From assembly GCA_019918135.1 (NCBI GenBank), contig WBZZ01003110.1, positions 1 to 64,000 on the forward strand: DNA of 64,000 nt. The letters run 5' to 3'. Positions 36,807 through 47,395 of the stretch are shown here, in pieces. The stretch's first letter is position 1. Each line of letters begins with the position of its first letter. The notes under the pieces are model-generated. The model searched no databases. It worked only from the letters and a program-made list of their open reading frames with translations, and was not told where the DNA came from. A program made the translations under genes and the position numbers. This DNA is from Paulinella micropora (taxonomy: Eukaryota; Cercozoa; Imbricatea; Euglyphida; Paulinellidae).

Positions 36807-38850
36807 ATGCAGACCGCGGACGCTGCGGTTGAGAGCCTGCGCGCCGTGTGGAACCTGCGGCGCCAGAGCCAGCCCGCCGCGCGCGAGGCCACCGTACCGC
36901 CTTTGCTGGCGGCGCCGTCCAACGGGCTGCTGGGCGTCGTGGCCCTGTGCGTGCGCTCTTGTGCCGAGCTGCTGGAACGGGAGCAGAGCGAGCAGCACGA
37001 AAAACGGCGCCTGCGCAGCGTTCTGGACGCGGCCGCGGACCCGTTCGTGACCCCGTTGGGCAGCGACGGCGCGCGCCGCTGGGCCGCCATGCAGCGCGCG
37101 CTCGACTCGCTGCTCACCGACGGCTCCAAGCGCTCGCTCGACCAGACGCGCTTCCACGACGCCATGCTAGTCTCCTGCGCGCAGCTCGTCATGGGCAAGC
37201 ACAACCTCGAGGCCGAGCGAGACTCCATGCTCGCGCAGCTCAAACGAGACAGCTTACCGTACGGAGTTTTGATCCTTTGTCCGCGTCGTTGGGGCAAGTC
37301 GACCAGCGTCGCCATGTTCTGTGCTTCTCTTCTGTTCACCACTCCAAGAGTTCGACTGTTAATCATGGCCACCCAGCGCAAATCAGCATCGTTGCTGATG
37401 AAGAGCACCCTCCACTACTTCACGCAGTTCGAGGGCGGCTCGGCACGCATCGCCGAGAATAACGCTTTCAAATTCACGGTTAAGTCCTCCGACTTTGCAG
37501 GCTCGCGCGCCGAGGCGCTGCGCACCGGCGCCGTCAGCTGCGTAACTGCCCTGACGCCTACACCCAATTCAATACGAGGCGAAAGCGCCAATGTGATTCT
37601 GATAGACGAGGCCGCGTTCATAAATGTGTCTACGCTCGCCGTGCTGGCCCCACTCCTTTCAGTCTCTAACACATCTCTCATTTGTATCTCGACGCCGGCC
37701 GGCCACGATAATTACTATTCCAAGCTGTTCGAGAAGAAACCCTCTGATTCCAGCGAGGACGATCAAGAATCTGACGATGCCGGTCTTTTGCGTTTTCACA
37801 TCGACTTGCTGTGCCAGGCCTGTCGAGACGCAGGGAGGATCAAAACCTGTAATCACAATGCGCATCTGATGCCGTCTTGGCTTGGCACACAAGGACAGCG
37901 GAGAGCTGAAACGCTCCTTAATTCCGACGATATGTTTGCGCAAGAGATGTTAGGCACCGTTATCAAAGCCGGTGGCGGGCTGTTCTCGGGCGCGGCAGTC
38001 TCGCGGTTTCTGGCGGGAGTGTTAAATCCAGAGCTGGAGCTGGAAAAGCTCAACTCGAAGCGCCTCGCGGTCGGGGCGTTTGCGCCCCCCCAACAGCTTG
38101 CGAAACTCGCGGCAGCGCGAGAAGCAGCCGTCGCAGCGGTTAAGAGTGCGGGCGAGCGCCTGAGCTTTCGTTCGAGACCGACAGTCTACGTGTTTGTGGA
38201 TCCCGCGGGCGGCGGTGCGTCGGAGACCGCTGCCATCGCGATCGTGCACTCGGAAGAAGGCAAAATAGTGGTGGTTGGCCTGTGTTCCTTGGCCAAAACG
38301 CCGGCCGGGGACGAAATTGAAAAAGGGCTGCCGTCGTTCTTTCGCCAATTGCAGGACCACCCGGACCTAGAGGAATGTCATCTTGTCGTAGGTAAAATGT
38401 TTCTCTTTGGCGTAATTGCAGACGATGTTTGTGTGCTATATTTTGTTTCTAGGGATCGAAAACAACTACGGAGGTCAAACTCTGGTTCGACTCCTCTTGG
38501 AGCGCTACGTAGCCCCCGTGCTCACAAGCTGGACGGAGTGGCGAGATCCTCTTCAAGAGTCGAAAGAGACTCTGCAAAAAATCGGCCTGTGTACAAACAG
38601 AAATTGTCAGACCACGGGATGCCATTTATTACAAGACTTCTTACGACGAAACCTTCTGACGATAGCACAAAATTACGTTTCGGTAGGCAGAAACACCAAG
38701 CTAGACATGCTAAAATCGTTTGAAGAACAGCTTCTTAATGTGCGCCAAGACCAAGCTGGCGGGATTTCAGGGAAAACAACACAGGGAAATCAAGATGATT
38801 TGGCTATGTCACTTATACTCTGTCTGTACTGGTGTCACGTGTCGGGCTAG
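36807..38850 (+). CDS. Terminase large subunit (herpes-type, spliced)
   Basis: Exons 36807-38391 and 38453-38850 around a 61-base GT-AG intron give 660 residues from MQTADAAVESLRAV. This is the motor that pumps DNA into capsids and cuts concatemers. ATPase: Walker A CPRRWGKST (residues 158-166) and Walker B VILIDEAAFI (Asp 267, Glu 268), followed by the coupling motif SLICISTPAG. Nuclease: VFVDPAGGG (Asp 465), GIENNYGGQTLVRLLLERY (Glu 531, codon next to the splice) and GNQDDLAMSL (Asp 643/644). The order and the GIENNYGG motif match herpesvirus UL15-type terminases, whose genes are also spliced. This copy is complete; a partial copy lies at 7285-8288. Confidence 0.93.
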
Positions 38851-38986
38851 AAGCAAAAAAATAAAAAAAGACTTGTTTTGATTTTATTTTAATATTGAAA
38901 AATTCAAGTAGAAAAAAGAAAAAAGGAACAAGTCGGGGGGGGGGGGAGGGAGGGGTCAGCACCACCAAAAAAAAGAAGGGTGGGGT

Positions 38987-40765
38987 TTACAGTGCTTCGT
39001 CGGACTCTGAATCGTCGGACTCTGAATCGTCGTCGCCATTGCCCGGCGGCAGCTCGTGCAAGATGGACGCCGCCCTAGCCAGCGGCTTGTCCTTGATCTT
39101 CGCGTACTCGTGCTCCCATGCATACAGCACGCGGCAACCAGGGGGCATTCTCTGTCGAAGGTAGTACATCCGGGCCATCGTTTCTCGGTACAAATGTCTG
39201 TTGCGGCGCCCGCTAACCCGTGATCGTCCGTGAGCATGCTCGGGATGGCCCCGCGGAAAGCCGTGGTACGCGTTTCCGTGGAACTCGTACACACAGTTGC
39301 TGGCCGCGTCGTAACCGTCCAGTCGCAGCTTCGTGCCCGGGACTCGGGACTCGGACCCGTGCGGCACGTCGCTGCCGTTCACAAAATGCTTGTGTTGGAT
39401 CTGGCAGCCCAGCGTTTGCTCGAGCCTGTCCCACAGCTTGCATGCCGCGATCGAGCAGCCTGCCGCTGGCTTGGGGATCAAGCCGCGCGCAAACGCGTGC
39501 TCCGCACACAGCTTCTTGCGGCGCCCGCGTTCGTCTGGAAATGCCGCGTGTTTTTTGGACTCAACAGGGCAGGCTTCGCAAGGGTTTGACAGTCGGTGGC
39601 AGCCACGCGCCCGGGCATGCTCCGCGCAGAGTCTGTTGGCGCGCCCATAGTCATCTGCAAAGCCAGCCTCTTTTTTCAAGCTAGTTGGGCAATCCTCGCA
39701 CGGGTTCGACAGTTGATGGCAGCCGCGCGCCCGGGCGTGCTCCGCGCAGAGCCTATGGCTCCGTCCTTGCTCATCCGCAAAGCCAGCTTCTTTTTTCAAG
39801 CCGGCCGGGCAGTCCTGGCACGGATTTAACGTTAGATGGCAGCCGCGCGCCCGGGCGTGCTCCGCGCAGAGCCTTTTGCTCCTGCCTTTCTCGTCCGCAA
39901 AGCAGGCCTGTTTCTGGGCGCTGGCAGGGCAATCATCGCACGGATTTAACGTTCGGTAGCAGCCCCGCGCCCGGGCGTGCTCGGCGCAGAGCCTGTTGCT
40001 CCTGCCTTGCTCGTCCGCAAAGCAGGCCTGTTTCTGGGCGCTGGCAGGGCAGTCCTCGCATGGGTTTAACGTTTGGTAACAGCCGCGCGCTCTCGCATGC
40101 TCTGCACAGAGCTTGTTGCTCCTGCCTTGTTCGTCTGCATAACAAGCCTCTTTGGGCGAGTCGGCCGGGCAAACTTTGCAGGGATTCCGCACTTCATAGC
40201 AGCCACGCGCTCGTGCATGCTCCGCACAGAGTCTGAACCGGTTTTCATTTTCTTCTGCCCAGTGTTTGCCTGCAGCGACAGTCATGTCATTTTTCCAACA
40301 GTGCAAGCACGCATGGATCCATTGAGTCCAGTCATGAGGTTGCTTGCTTGCTCGGCTGTATAGAGCACCGCCTGCTGACATTCTCAGCTGATAGGCCCTC
40401 TTGTTTTGTTGGTGGTCGACAACCTCCCCAACCGTCGGCAGCGCCATTGATTGGTCTCGTTTCTGCTGCTTGGTTGTTGGTGTCTCGGCTTGGGCATTGT
40501 CGCTATCTGAGCGGCGGCGCTTCCTGTTTTTCTCGAGCCGCCGCGCGTGGCTTTGGCACAGCCTGAAACAAAAGCGGCGCGAGTCCGCATTTCGCACGCA
40601 ACCTTTACGAGTGAAGCATCGTTCGCATGCCGGCGCAATTTCGCCTTGGGGTGTGCTGAGCACGAGCGTTGGCCCAAAGACGCGCAGCTTCGTGCCATCT
40701 GCAAACGAGGCCACGGCGTCGCGGTGTCCGTACTGCTGCAGGAAAGTGCGGACCGCACGGGACAT
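38987..40765 (-). CDS. C/H-repeat protein with YEFHG (VSR-like) endonuclease domain, copy B
   Basis: About 592 residues from MSRAVRTFLQQYGHRDAVAS. The N-terminal 90 residues (with CERCFTRKGC and RLEKNRKRRR) differ from copy A. About seven C-x2-C-x20-C-x2-H units follow, here of the local type RGCHxLSNPCEDCPxxLKKEAGFADEQGR. The nuclease domain (LRLDGYDAASNCVYEFHG then NAYHGFPRGH) and the acidic tail are nearly identical to copy A. So the two ends are conserved while the repeat array has been homogenised separately in each copy. Tail-to-tail with the terminase. Role as in copy A: zinc-binding nuclease, possibly homing or replication-linked. Confidence 0.8.
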   Translation of the reverse strand: MSRAVRTFLQQYGHRDAVASFADGTKLRVFGPTLVLSTPQGEIAPACERCFTRKGCVRNADSRRFCFRLCQSHARRLEKNRKRRRSDSDNAQAETPTTKQQKRDQSMALPTVGEVVDHQQNKRAYQLRMSAGGALYSRASKQPHDWTQWIHACLHCWKNDMTVAAGKHWAEENENRFRLCAEHARARGCYEVRNPCKVCPADSPKEACYADEQGRSNKLCAEHARARGCYQTLNPCEDCPASAQKQACFADEQGRSNRLCAEHARARGCYRTLNPCDDCPASAQKQACFADEKGRSKRLCAEHARARGCHLTLNPCQDCPAGLKKEAGFADEQGRSHRLCAEHARARGCHQLSNPCEDCPTSLKKEAGFADDYGRANRLCAEHARARGCHRLSNPCEACPVESKKHAAFPDERGRRKKLCAEHAFARGLIPKPAAGCSIAACKLWDRLEQTLGCQIQHKHFVNGSDVPHGSESRVPGTKLRLDGYDAASNCVYEFHGNAYHGFPRGHPEHAHGRSRVSGRRNRHLYRETMARMYYLRQRMPPGCRVLYAWEHEYAKIKDKPLARAASILHELPPGNGDDDSESDDSESDEAL

Positions 40766-40799
40766 CCCTCCCCCTCCCACCTACCCTCCGAACCTGCTG

Positions 40800-41510
40800 G
40801 GCTAGGACGAAAAGCAAAGAATGAAAGCAGAGCAAATTTGGCCCCAACGGCAAAAGAGAGAGAGAGAGAGAGAGGAGGGGGGGGAGAGAGGAAGAGAGCC
40901 CGGCCCCCCCCCCACCTCCACTCCTTCCCTCCCCTCCCTCTGTTTCTCCCCCGCCGCTTTTCTTTTTTTTTGGTTCACTATATCCAACATTTTGAAAACG
41001 TTTGGGAACAGGGGGGGGGCCGGGTGTCCGCACTTGAGGTCAGGGAAGAAGGGAGGGATCGTCGGGGGGGGGGGCCGGATGGTGTGAGGAAAAGGGCTTT
41101 TTTTGCTCTGGTTGTTTGATTTTCGTCTGTCCTTTGAACCCACCAGAGGGAGCTCAACTAGACGGATGGAAGGATCGTTGGGGGGGGGGCCGGGCTAAAG
41201 AAAGGGAAAAAGAGAGAGAGAGAGGGGGGAATCGGAGCCGCGACGTAACATTTTCCGGCGGGGGAAAATTTTCGTAAATTTTCTCCCCCCCGCCCGCCGG
41301 CGTTCCCCCAACAAAGAATGAAAGTTAAATCTACGATTGCTTGGCTGGCCCCCCCCCCAAAAAAAACACCCGGCGCAGGCGTCGACAAATTCTAGAAAAG
41401 GACCGCTAGTTGCGGCCAAGGCACAGATTTTGTCGCAAGGTGCGGCACGTGATCAAAAATCTATCAGTTGAAGAATGCTGGCAAGTTGGACAAGAGGTTT
41501 TTATTACACG
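40800..41510. other. Low-complexity spacer, copy B
   Basis: Counterpart of 10385-11000: GA-repeat (about 40856-40885), C- and G-runs, and a conserved block ending before the next gene. A GTTTGGGAACAGGG motif is shared by both copies. No supported gene. Confidence 0.6.
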
Positions 41511-41565
41511 GCGATTTAGGCGCTTTTTTTTGTTGCTCGCGGTCTGTTGATGCCGGGGGGTGTGG

Positions 41566-42153
41566 CTAGGTACTTTGCACCAGCTCGAAATGACGCAGGC
41601 CGGCTTGTCGTGTTGGTACAACGACCAGCGCCAAAACTAGTGCCAACACAACCAGTATCACCACAGTGGCCAATAAGCGGGCAGAGTATTGAAAGTCGCT
41701 ATAATGGTCCAGCCAGTCAGCCTTACTGAGCACTAGAGAAAAGAAGAGCATGGCCAACACAAAAATGAAAACCGCCAGGAAAAAGATCGCCATCTCGTCC
41801 CCGCGTCTTGCAAATTGTAGCCCGTCGATTTCGAAGCTTATTGGGTGACTGAGCTCTTGCCCTGGAGGGCATTTCATTTTTCTCTGCGCCTTGAGACTAA
41901 TGACGTTGTTTGGCTGGCTGTGCTTGTAGACGATGTCTACCTCGTCGACATGACCCAACCTTTGTCTAGTAACAGAGGTTAGCCAGTAATGCTGGCCGTG
42001 CTGTTGGTTGCGCGGTTTGAGGTGTACAAAGGTCTTCCATTGTTTGTTGCAAGGCAGGGCTAAGTTGCAACTGAGGACCTGGTTGCTGTCCTGGCACTGC
42101 ATGGCCAGCGCGCTGGCAGCCAGCCACCACCACCACAGTGCGGCACGCATCAT
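41566..42153 (-). CDS. Two-TM membrane protein, type 1, copy B
   Basis: 195 residues, the same length as 11040-11627 with a handful of substitutions (for example NLALPCNKQW in place of NLTLPCNKQW, which removes the glycosylation sequon). Signal peptide MMRAALWWWWLAASALAMQC, Cys-containing ectodomain, TM1 (MAIFFLAVFIFVLAMLFFSL), short loop, TM2. Conserved reading frame in both copies argues for function. Upstream lies the divergent first DUF285 gene. Probable surface protein. Confidence 0.75.
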   Translation of the reverse strand: MMRAALWWWWLAASALAMQCQDSNQVLSCNLALPCNKQWKTFVHLKPRNQQHGQHYWLTSVTRQRLGHVDEVDIVYKHSQPNNVISLKAQRKMKCPPGQELSHPISFEIDGLQFARRGDEMAIFFLAVFIFVLAMLFFSLVLSKADWLDHYSDFQYSARLLATVVILVVLALVLALVVVPTRQAGLRHFELVQST

Positions 42154-42484
42154 TTAAAGTCTTGGTTGACAATTTGTGGCAACTTCCGCCAAATCCCACG
42201 GCGTTCAAGGGCCGGATTCTTCCACCATTTTTTGTTAAGGGGACAATCCGCTCTCCGGCCCCCCCCCCGCACACCTCCGATCCTTTCCTTTCCCTCCCCC
42301 GGCCCGCCGCTTTCTTTTGGGTCGCACCCGGGGGAAAAGAGAACGGAGGGGGGGGGCGAAAAAATGGAAGCGGAGGAGGGCAGGGAAAACAAATTTCTTT
42401 TTGTTGTCCGCACACACAGTCTTTGGGGTGGTAAAAAGAAAGAAAGAAAGCAAAAAAGAAAGAAAACCAAAAGCAGGGGCCGAG

Positions 42485-44731
42485 ATGATGTTAGTCCTTG
42501 CGCTGCTGTGGCCGGCGCTGGCCCGAGCCCTCTGCGCATATACGGGGACGACGACAGTCCCGGCGGAGCTGGGCGTGACGCTGGCGCAGGCACAGTCTTT
42601 CGTGCTGCCCTTCCTGCCGGAAACCCAGCCAGGGGCGGGGCGGCGGCGGCTCGCGGCAGGCTCGTTCCCGTACAACGTGGACTGGGGGGACTGCTCGCGT
42701 CTGTCGGGCTGCGACAACGCTTCGCCTTGCGCGCACACGTACGCCGCGGCGGGCTCGTACGTGGTGCGCCTGTTCGGCCAAGAAATCGTGGGCTGGAGCC
42801 TGGGCGGCTGGCTGGAACAGTACGGGGCACGAAACACCACGTGCACCGACCGCACGCTGCCGAGCGGCGCGCTCTGGAAGGACACGGACGACTGGAAATG
42901 CAGCACGTACATGGGAACCCCCGCCGCGTGCACCTGGACGAACTACCGCTTGTCACGCAATGTCTACAACGGCCGGGAGGCCTGTTGCGTGTGCGGCGGC
43001 GGCGAGTCCGGCTACCGCAGCCTGCTGACGAGCATCGACGCTTGGGGCTCAATCCGCCTGCACACTACGAGCGGCCGGCACCTCAAGTACGGGCGGCTGG
43101 CCCGGGTCGCGCCGCTGCCGGCGTCTCCTGGTTTGTTGTCGCTGGCGCACTCGTTCGAGGACCTGGTGCTGCTAGGCAACGCCGGCCTCGACGTGTCCGC
43201 GCTGGACACGAGCCTCGTGACCGACGTGCGCTACGCCTTCAACCTGCAGCTGGGGCCCGGGCCGGTCGGCCTCGGGGCCTGGAACACGTCGGCCGTCGTA
43301 CACGCCGATTGGGCGTTCCACGCGTGCGCGGGGCTCGCGCCTGACGCTTTGCCCTGGGACATACGCGCGCTGGCCAACGCTACCCGCATGTTCGCCTATA
43401 CCCCGCTGTTCGACGCAGACCTGGCGGGCTGGCAGCTGGACGGACTCCAGCGCACGGACATGTTCCTGCACGCGTCGGCCTTTAGCGGGCGGGGGCTCGT
43501 GACGACGGGTGCGGACTGCTATGCGCTGTTCGGGCAGAGCCCCGCGGTAAGCCTGTGCGCGCGCGACGGGTCGGAATTCGTGTGGGACTTCATTCCGCTG
43601 CGGTCCCTAGACGGCAGCTCTCTGGGGCTCTATACCGACAAGGGCGGCGCGGACAACACGTTCATCGAGGTGGACTGGGACAACGGCCTCGCGCCCGTGT
43701 CGTGCCGCATGCACGACCCGAACCGTATCTGTTCGCCGGCGCAGCCGCTGCCGGTACGCGAAACGGCGTACGTGGTGCGGGTGAGGGGGCGCGTCGACGG
43801 GCTGTACAGCACGCACACTGCCAGGTACAACATTAATCTGCTGAACGTGCACGCGTGGGGTAACGTGAGCCTCGCCACGAACAACGGGCAGGCGCTGTTG
43901 GTGTGCTCGGGTTGTGACGGCGGTTACTCGTTGAACAAGCTGCGCTCGCTGCCCCACGCGACCTCCCGGGTGCTAGGCAGAATCACGTCGTGCCGCAACC
44001 TCTTCAACCAGATGTTCGCGCTCACCGGCAACATCAGCGGCTGGGCCCTGCGGTGCACGGGCAGCCTGGACTCGGCCTTCAATTCGCTGGCCGCGTTCAA
44101 CCAGCCGCTGGCTGCGTGGGACGTGTCGGGGGTCACGTCCATGGTGGACACCCTGTACGCGGCCGAGAGCTTCAACCAGCCGCTGGCGGGGTGGAACGTG
44201 AGCCAGGTCACGGACTTTACGGAGATGTTGGCTGAGACGTACGTCTTCAACCAGCCGCTGGCTGCTTGGGACATGCGCCGCGCCACGACGTTGACGTACA
44301 TGTTCTACAACGCCCGTGCCTTCAACGGCGACGTGAGCGGCTGGAACGTGTCGGCGGTCGTGGACATGGGGTGGCTGTTTAACCGGGCCCGAAACTTCAA
44401 CCAGCCGCTGGCCGGCTGGAACGTGAGCCAGGTCACCAACATGCGGAACATGTTTGCTTACGCGTCCAAGTTCAACCAGCCGTTGGCGGGCTGGAACGTG
44501 AACCGGGTGCCGGCCTCACAGCTGGGCGGGATGTTTACCGGCGCGTGCGACTTCGACCAGGACCTGTCGAGCTGGTCCCTGGCAGTCACGTTCTCGGCCT
44601 GCAACGCGCTAGCATCGTCTTCGTGGCTCAACTACTCGCAGCTGCCCGCCGGCTGCCGGGCCTGGCCGTCGGGCGATTACGCGTGGAACACTGCGACCCG
44701 GGAGAGCTGCCGGGCCGCCGCGGCTGGCTAG
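42485..44731 (+). CDS. Secreted DUF285 (BspA-like) repeat protein 1
   Basis: 748 residues from MMLVLALLWPALARALCAY, a signal peptide; the open frame upstream is basic, low-complexity and not coding. The N-terminal domain looks PKD-like (FPYNVDWGDCSRLSG and HTYAAAGSYVVRLFG), followed by a Cys-rich insert. DUF285 repeats of about 25 residues follow in two blocks separated by a second PKD-like domain; the best units read FNQPLAAWDVSGVTSMVDTL and FNQPLAGWNVSQVTNMRNMF. No TM or GPI-like end. DUF285 proteins are known from bacteria and protists as surface adhesins. Absent from copy A. Likely secreted or virion-surface binding protein. Confidence 0.8.
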   Translation: MMLVLALLWPALARALCAYTGTTTVPAELGVTLAQAQSFVLPFLPETQPGAGRRRLAAGSFPYNVDWGDCSRLSGCDNASPCAHTYAAAGSYVVRLFGQEIVGWSLGGWLEQYGARNTTCTDRTLPSGALWKDTDDWKCSTYMGTPAACTWTNYRLSRNVYNGREACCVCGGGESGYRSLLTSIDAWGSIRLHTTSGRHLKYGRLARVAPLPASPGLLSLAHSFEDLVLLGNAGLDVSALDTSLVTDVRYAFNLQLGPGPVGLGAWNTSAVVHADWAFHACAGLAPDALPWDIRALANATRMFAYTPLFDADLAGWQLDGLQRTDMFLHASAFSGRGLVTTGADCYALFGQSPAVSLCARDGSEFVWDFIPLRSLDGSSLGLYTDKGGADNTFIEVDWDNGLAPVSCRMHDPNRICSPAQPLPVRETAYVVRVRGRVDGLYSTHTARYNINLLNVHAWGNVSLATNNGQALLVCSGCDGGYSLNKLRSLPHATSRVLGRITSCRNLFNQMFALTGNISGWALRCTGSLDSAFNSLAAFNQPLAAWDVSGVTSMVDTLYAAESFNQPLAGWNVSQVTDFTEMLAETYVFNQPLAAWDMRRATTLTYMFYNARAFNGDVSGWNVSAVVDMGWLFNRARNFNQPLAGWNVSQVTNMRNMFAYASKFNQPLAGWNVNRVPASQLGGMFTGACDFDQDLSSWSLAVTFSACNALASSSWLNYSQLPAGCRAWPSGDYAWNTATRESCRAAAAG

Positions 44732-45072
44732 CGCTTCCCACGTTTTGCCACCACCTTAAAAACAGTATTTAAATACTAGAGCCCGACAAAGAAGAAGATT
44801 TTTTAAAAGAAAAAAAAAAACCGGGGAGGGTGGGGCCAGAAACGAAGCAACAACAACAACAGAAACAGCCAACAACAGCAACAGCCAAAAGAAACCAAGA
44901 AAAAGAAGAAAAACACGCACACACAGGTTTAGGCAAAAGGGGGGCCCCCCCGTCTTTGACAGCGGGCCCCCCTCCCCGCGTTCCAAACACGAGACATTCC
45001 CCCCAAAAAAAGCCCCCAAGTTCTCTGGTAAAAATTGCCTTGTTCTTCCTTTCCAACCAGCACTGGCCGGGG

Positions 45073-47154
45073 ATGAGGATGCTGATGCTGAGGTTGTGGT
45101 GGCTGCTGGCGGTCAGCGCCCAGAAGCAAACGGCGAGTTTGGTGGTGGAGGTGTTTGCGGACAACACGACGTTCACCGTGCCGCAGAGCGCCGTGACTTA
45201 CGTGCCCAAGAACAGCTTTTACTGGGCGTCGTGGGGCGACGGTTCTGCTAACCAAAAGTGCAGCTCGAGCGGCGAGACCGCGTGCGCGCACACGTTCGCG
45301 CGCGCCGGCCGCTACGCGCTGGCGCTGGACGGCCAGGTCGCGGGCTGGACGCACGCGGCCGCCGCCCCTTGGCGCGCCGCCGCCAACGGTACTGCCTGCA
45401 CTAGCGACGCGAACTGGAGCGACACGCTCGGCCGCCGTTGTGACGATTACGCCGGGGGCGGCTTGGTGTGGTGCCGCGCCACGGTGCCGGCCCCGGGCCT
45501 GCGCGGGGTGGCCGAGGCGTGCTGCCCGTGCGGCGGCGGCACTAGGCTCGTGCCCGGGCTCGGGGCAACGCTGCGTGTCGTGACGAGCTGGGGCGGGATC
45601 GAGTGGCACCCTTCGGCCGGCTACCACCTGTGGGGCGCGGGGCTCGAGGCCGCGGCGGCGTTAGTAGCTTCGCTGCTGCCGCCGGGCACGACGTCGCTGC
45701 GCGCGTCGTGGTCTGGTCTGGCGCAATGGACAGCGGCTGTGGGCTTGGACGTGGGCCCGCTAGCGGTAGGGCAGGTCCAAGATTTGTCCTCGGCGTTCGA
45801 CGGGTCGCCGACTGTCGTGCCGCTGGGCCTCGGCAATTGGAACACAGCGGCCGTCGTCAACGCGTCGGCCGCCTTCCGCGGCTCGCCGGGACAGTTGGCC
45901 GGGGTGGGCGGCTGGCGCACGGGGTCGCTGGTGGACGTGTCGGCCATGTTCGCCGACGCGGTTGACTTCAACGAGGACATCAGCGCTTGGAACGTGAGCC
46001 GCGTGGCGTACGTGAGCGGCTTCCTCGTAAATACCTCTTCGTTCCGCGCGAGCCTGCGCTCGTGGTCGACAATCAAACTGGCGCTTGGGTCCGTGGAGTG
46101 CTCCGGGGTGCTGGCTGGGTCTGCGCTGGCCGAGCCCGACCGCCCGCCCTTCTGCCGCCGCGAGTTTCGCGCCGAGTTCTCGGTGTGGCGCGACCCCCCG
46201 CCCCTGCGCTTGCTGCTGCTGCGGGAGCCGGTTGTGGCGGCGCACGAGTTCCAGATCGACTTTGGCGACAATGGTGGCTTCGTGAACTGCTCGCAGGCGG
46301 CGGCGGCGCCGGACTGCGCGCCGCCGCGGGGGTACACGGCCCGGACGCCCACGCCGGTGGTCGTGACGATCCGCGGGCGCGTGGACGGCCTCTTGTCGTT
46401 GGGCGGCAGCAGCTCGCACCTGGCGCCCCTGCGCGTGCTGTCGTGGGGCAACGTGAGCCTCGTGACCAGCAACTCGAGCGCCTGGCGGGCGTTTGCGGGC
46501 ACGCCGCCGCGTTCGCCGGTGAACAACGCGCTGCTGAGCGCGTCAGGGGGGCATCCGTTCTACCTGTCGCAGCTGTCGTACCTGGCGCCCGTGCGGGGCA
46601 CGCTGGCGCTGGCGCGCGTCGACAGCTGGGCGTACGTGTTGTTCGGCGCCTATATCTTGACGGGCGACCTGCGCGACTGGGGGGCTGCTGGAGTGTCGGG
46701 CAGCCTGGCGTACTTCTGCAGCGGCTGTACCACGTTCAACCAGCCGCTGGCGGACTGGAACACATCGGCGGTGACGAACCTGAGCGGGGCCTTCGCGGGC
46801 GCGAGGCTGTTCAACCAGCCGCTGGCGGCCTGGAACCTGTCGGGTGTCCGGGACCTGACGGCCGCCTTCAACCTGGCCGAGAGCTTCAACCAGCCCTTGG
46901 CGGCCTGGGACACGTCGCGCGTGACGAGCCTGGACCAAGTGTTCCGGGGCGCACGGCGCTTTAACCAGACGGTGGCCGCGTGGAACACGTCGGCCGTGAC
47001 CAGCGCCCGCCTGGCCTTCAGCGGGGCGTGCCTGGCGCCCCAGAATTTGAGCGCGTGGGCCGCGGTGCTGCCCGCGTGGCAATGTACCGAGTGGCTGGAG
47101 TTGTCGTGCCGGAAACGGGCCGACTGGCTGCCTGCCTCCTGCCGCGGCGTGTAG
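45073..47154 (+). CDS. Secreted DUF285 (BspA-like) repeat protein 2
   Basis: 693 residues from MRMLMLRLWWLLAVSAQKQT (signal peptide). Same plan as the gene upstream: PKD-like domain (FYWASWGDGSANQKC, HTFARAGRYALALDG), Cys-rich insert ending CCPCGGG, first DUF285 block, second PKD-like domain (FQIDFGDNGGFVN), then repeats such as FNQPLADWNTSAVTNLSGAF. It ends WLELSCRKRADWLPASCRGV. Tandem duplicate of 42485-44731, now diverged. A remnant of its 3' end survives in copy A at 13487-13639. A polypyrimidine tract with CAACCAG just upstream may be a splice acceptor in the leader. Confidence 0.8.
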   Translation: MRMLMLRLWWLLAVSAQKQTASLVVEVFADNTTFTVPQSAVTYVPKNSFYWASWGDGSANQKCSSSGETACAHTFARAGRYALALDGQVAGWTHAAAAPWRAAANGTACTSDANWSDTLGRRCDDYAGGGLVWCRATVPAPGLRGVAEACCPCGGGTRLVPGLGATLRVVTSWGGIEWHPSAGYHLWGAGLEAAAALVASLLPPGTTSLRASWSGLAQWTAAVGLDVGPLAVGQVQDLSSAFDGSPTVVPLGLGNWNTAAVVNASAAFRGSPGQLAGVGGWRTGSLVDVSAMFADAVDFNEDISAWNVSRVAYVSGFLVNTSSFRASLRSWSTIKLALGSVECSGVLAGSALAEPDRPPFCRREFRAEFSVWRDPPPLRLLLLREPVVAAHEFQIDFGDNGGFVNCSQAAAAPDCAPPRGYTARTPTPVVVTIRGRVDGLLSLGGSSSHLAPLRVLSWGNVSLVTSNSSAWRAFAGTPPRSPVNNALLSASGGHPFYLSQLSYLAPVRGTLALARVDSWAYVLFGAYILTGDLRDWGAAGVSGSLAYFCSGCTTFNQPLADWNTSAVTNLSGAFAGARLFNQPLAAWNLSGVRDLTAAFNLAESFNQPLAAWDTSRVTSLDQVFRGARRFNQTVAAWNTSAVTSARLAFSGACLAPQNLSAWAAVLPAWQCTEWLELSCRKRADWLPASCRGV

Positions 47155-47395
47155 CCACACTCCGCAAGCCAGCAAGGAAGGGCGAATATTAATAAATTGG
47201 CATTACTGATCCTTTTGCGACGGCGATTGCGATGTACAGTATTTAAAAAAAAATCAAACAAAAAAAAGGAAGAGGAGGAAAGAAAACACACCCCATTCTC
47301 TTTTTAGTGCCGGATACTAGCCTAAGTACTCCTTTTGTTTTTTTGAAATTAGTATTGCTCCGAATCCCGCAGGCCTCAACCAAGCGCTGCTGGAC

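Noticed and set aside
42485-47154. Bacterial contamination, because of DUF285 repeats
   Set aside because: The genes lie between duplicated virus-type genes with matching spacers, and a remnant is present in copy A.
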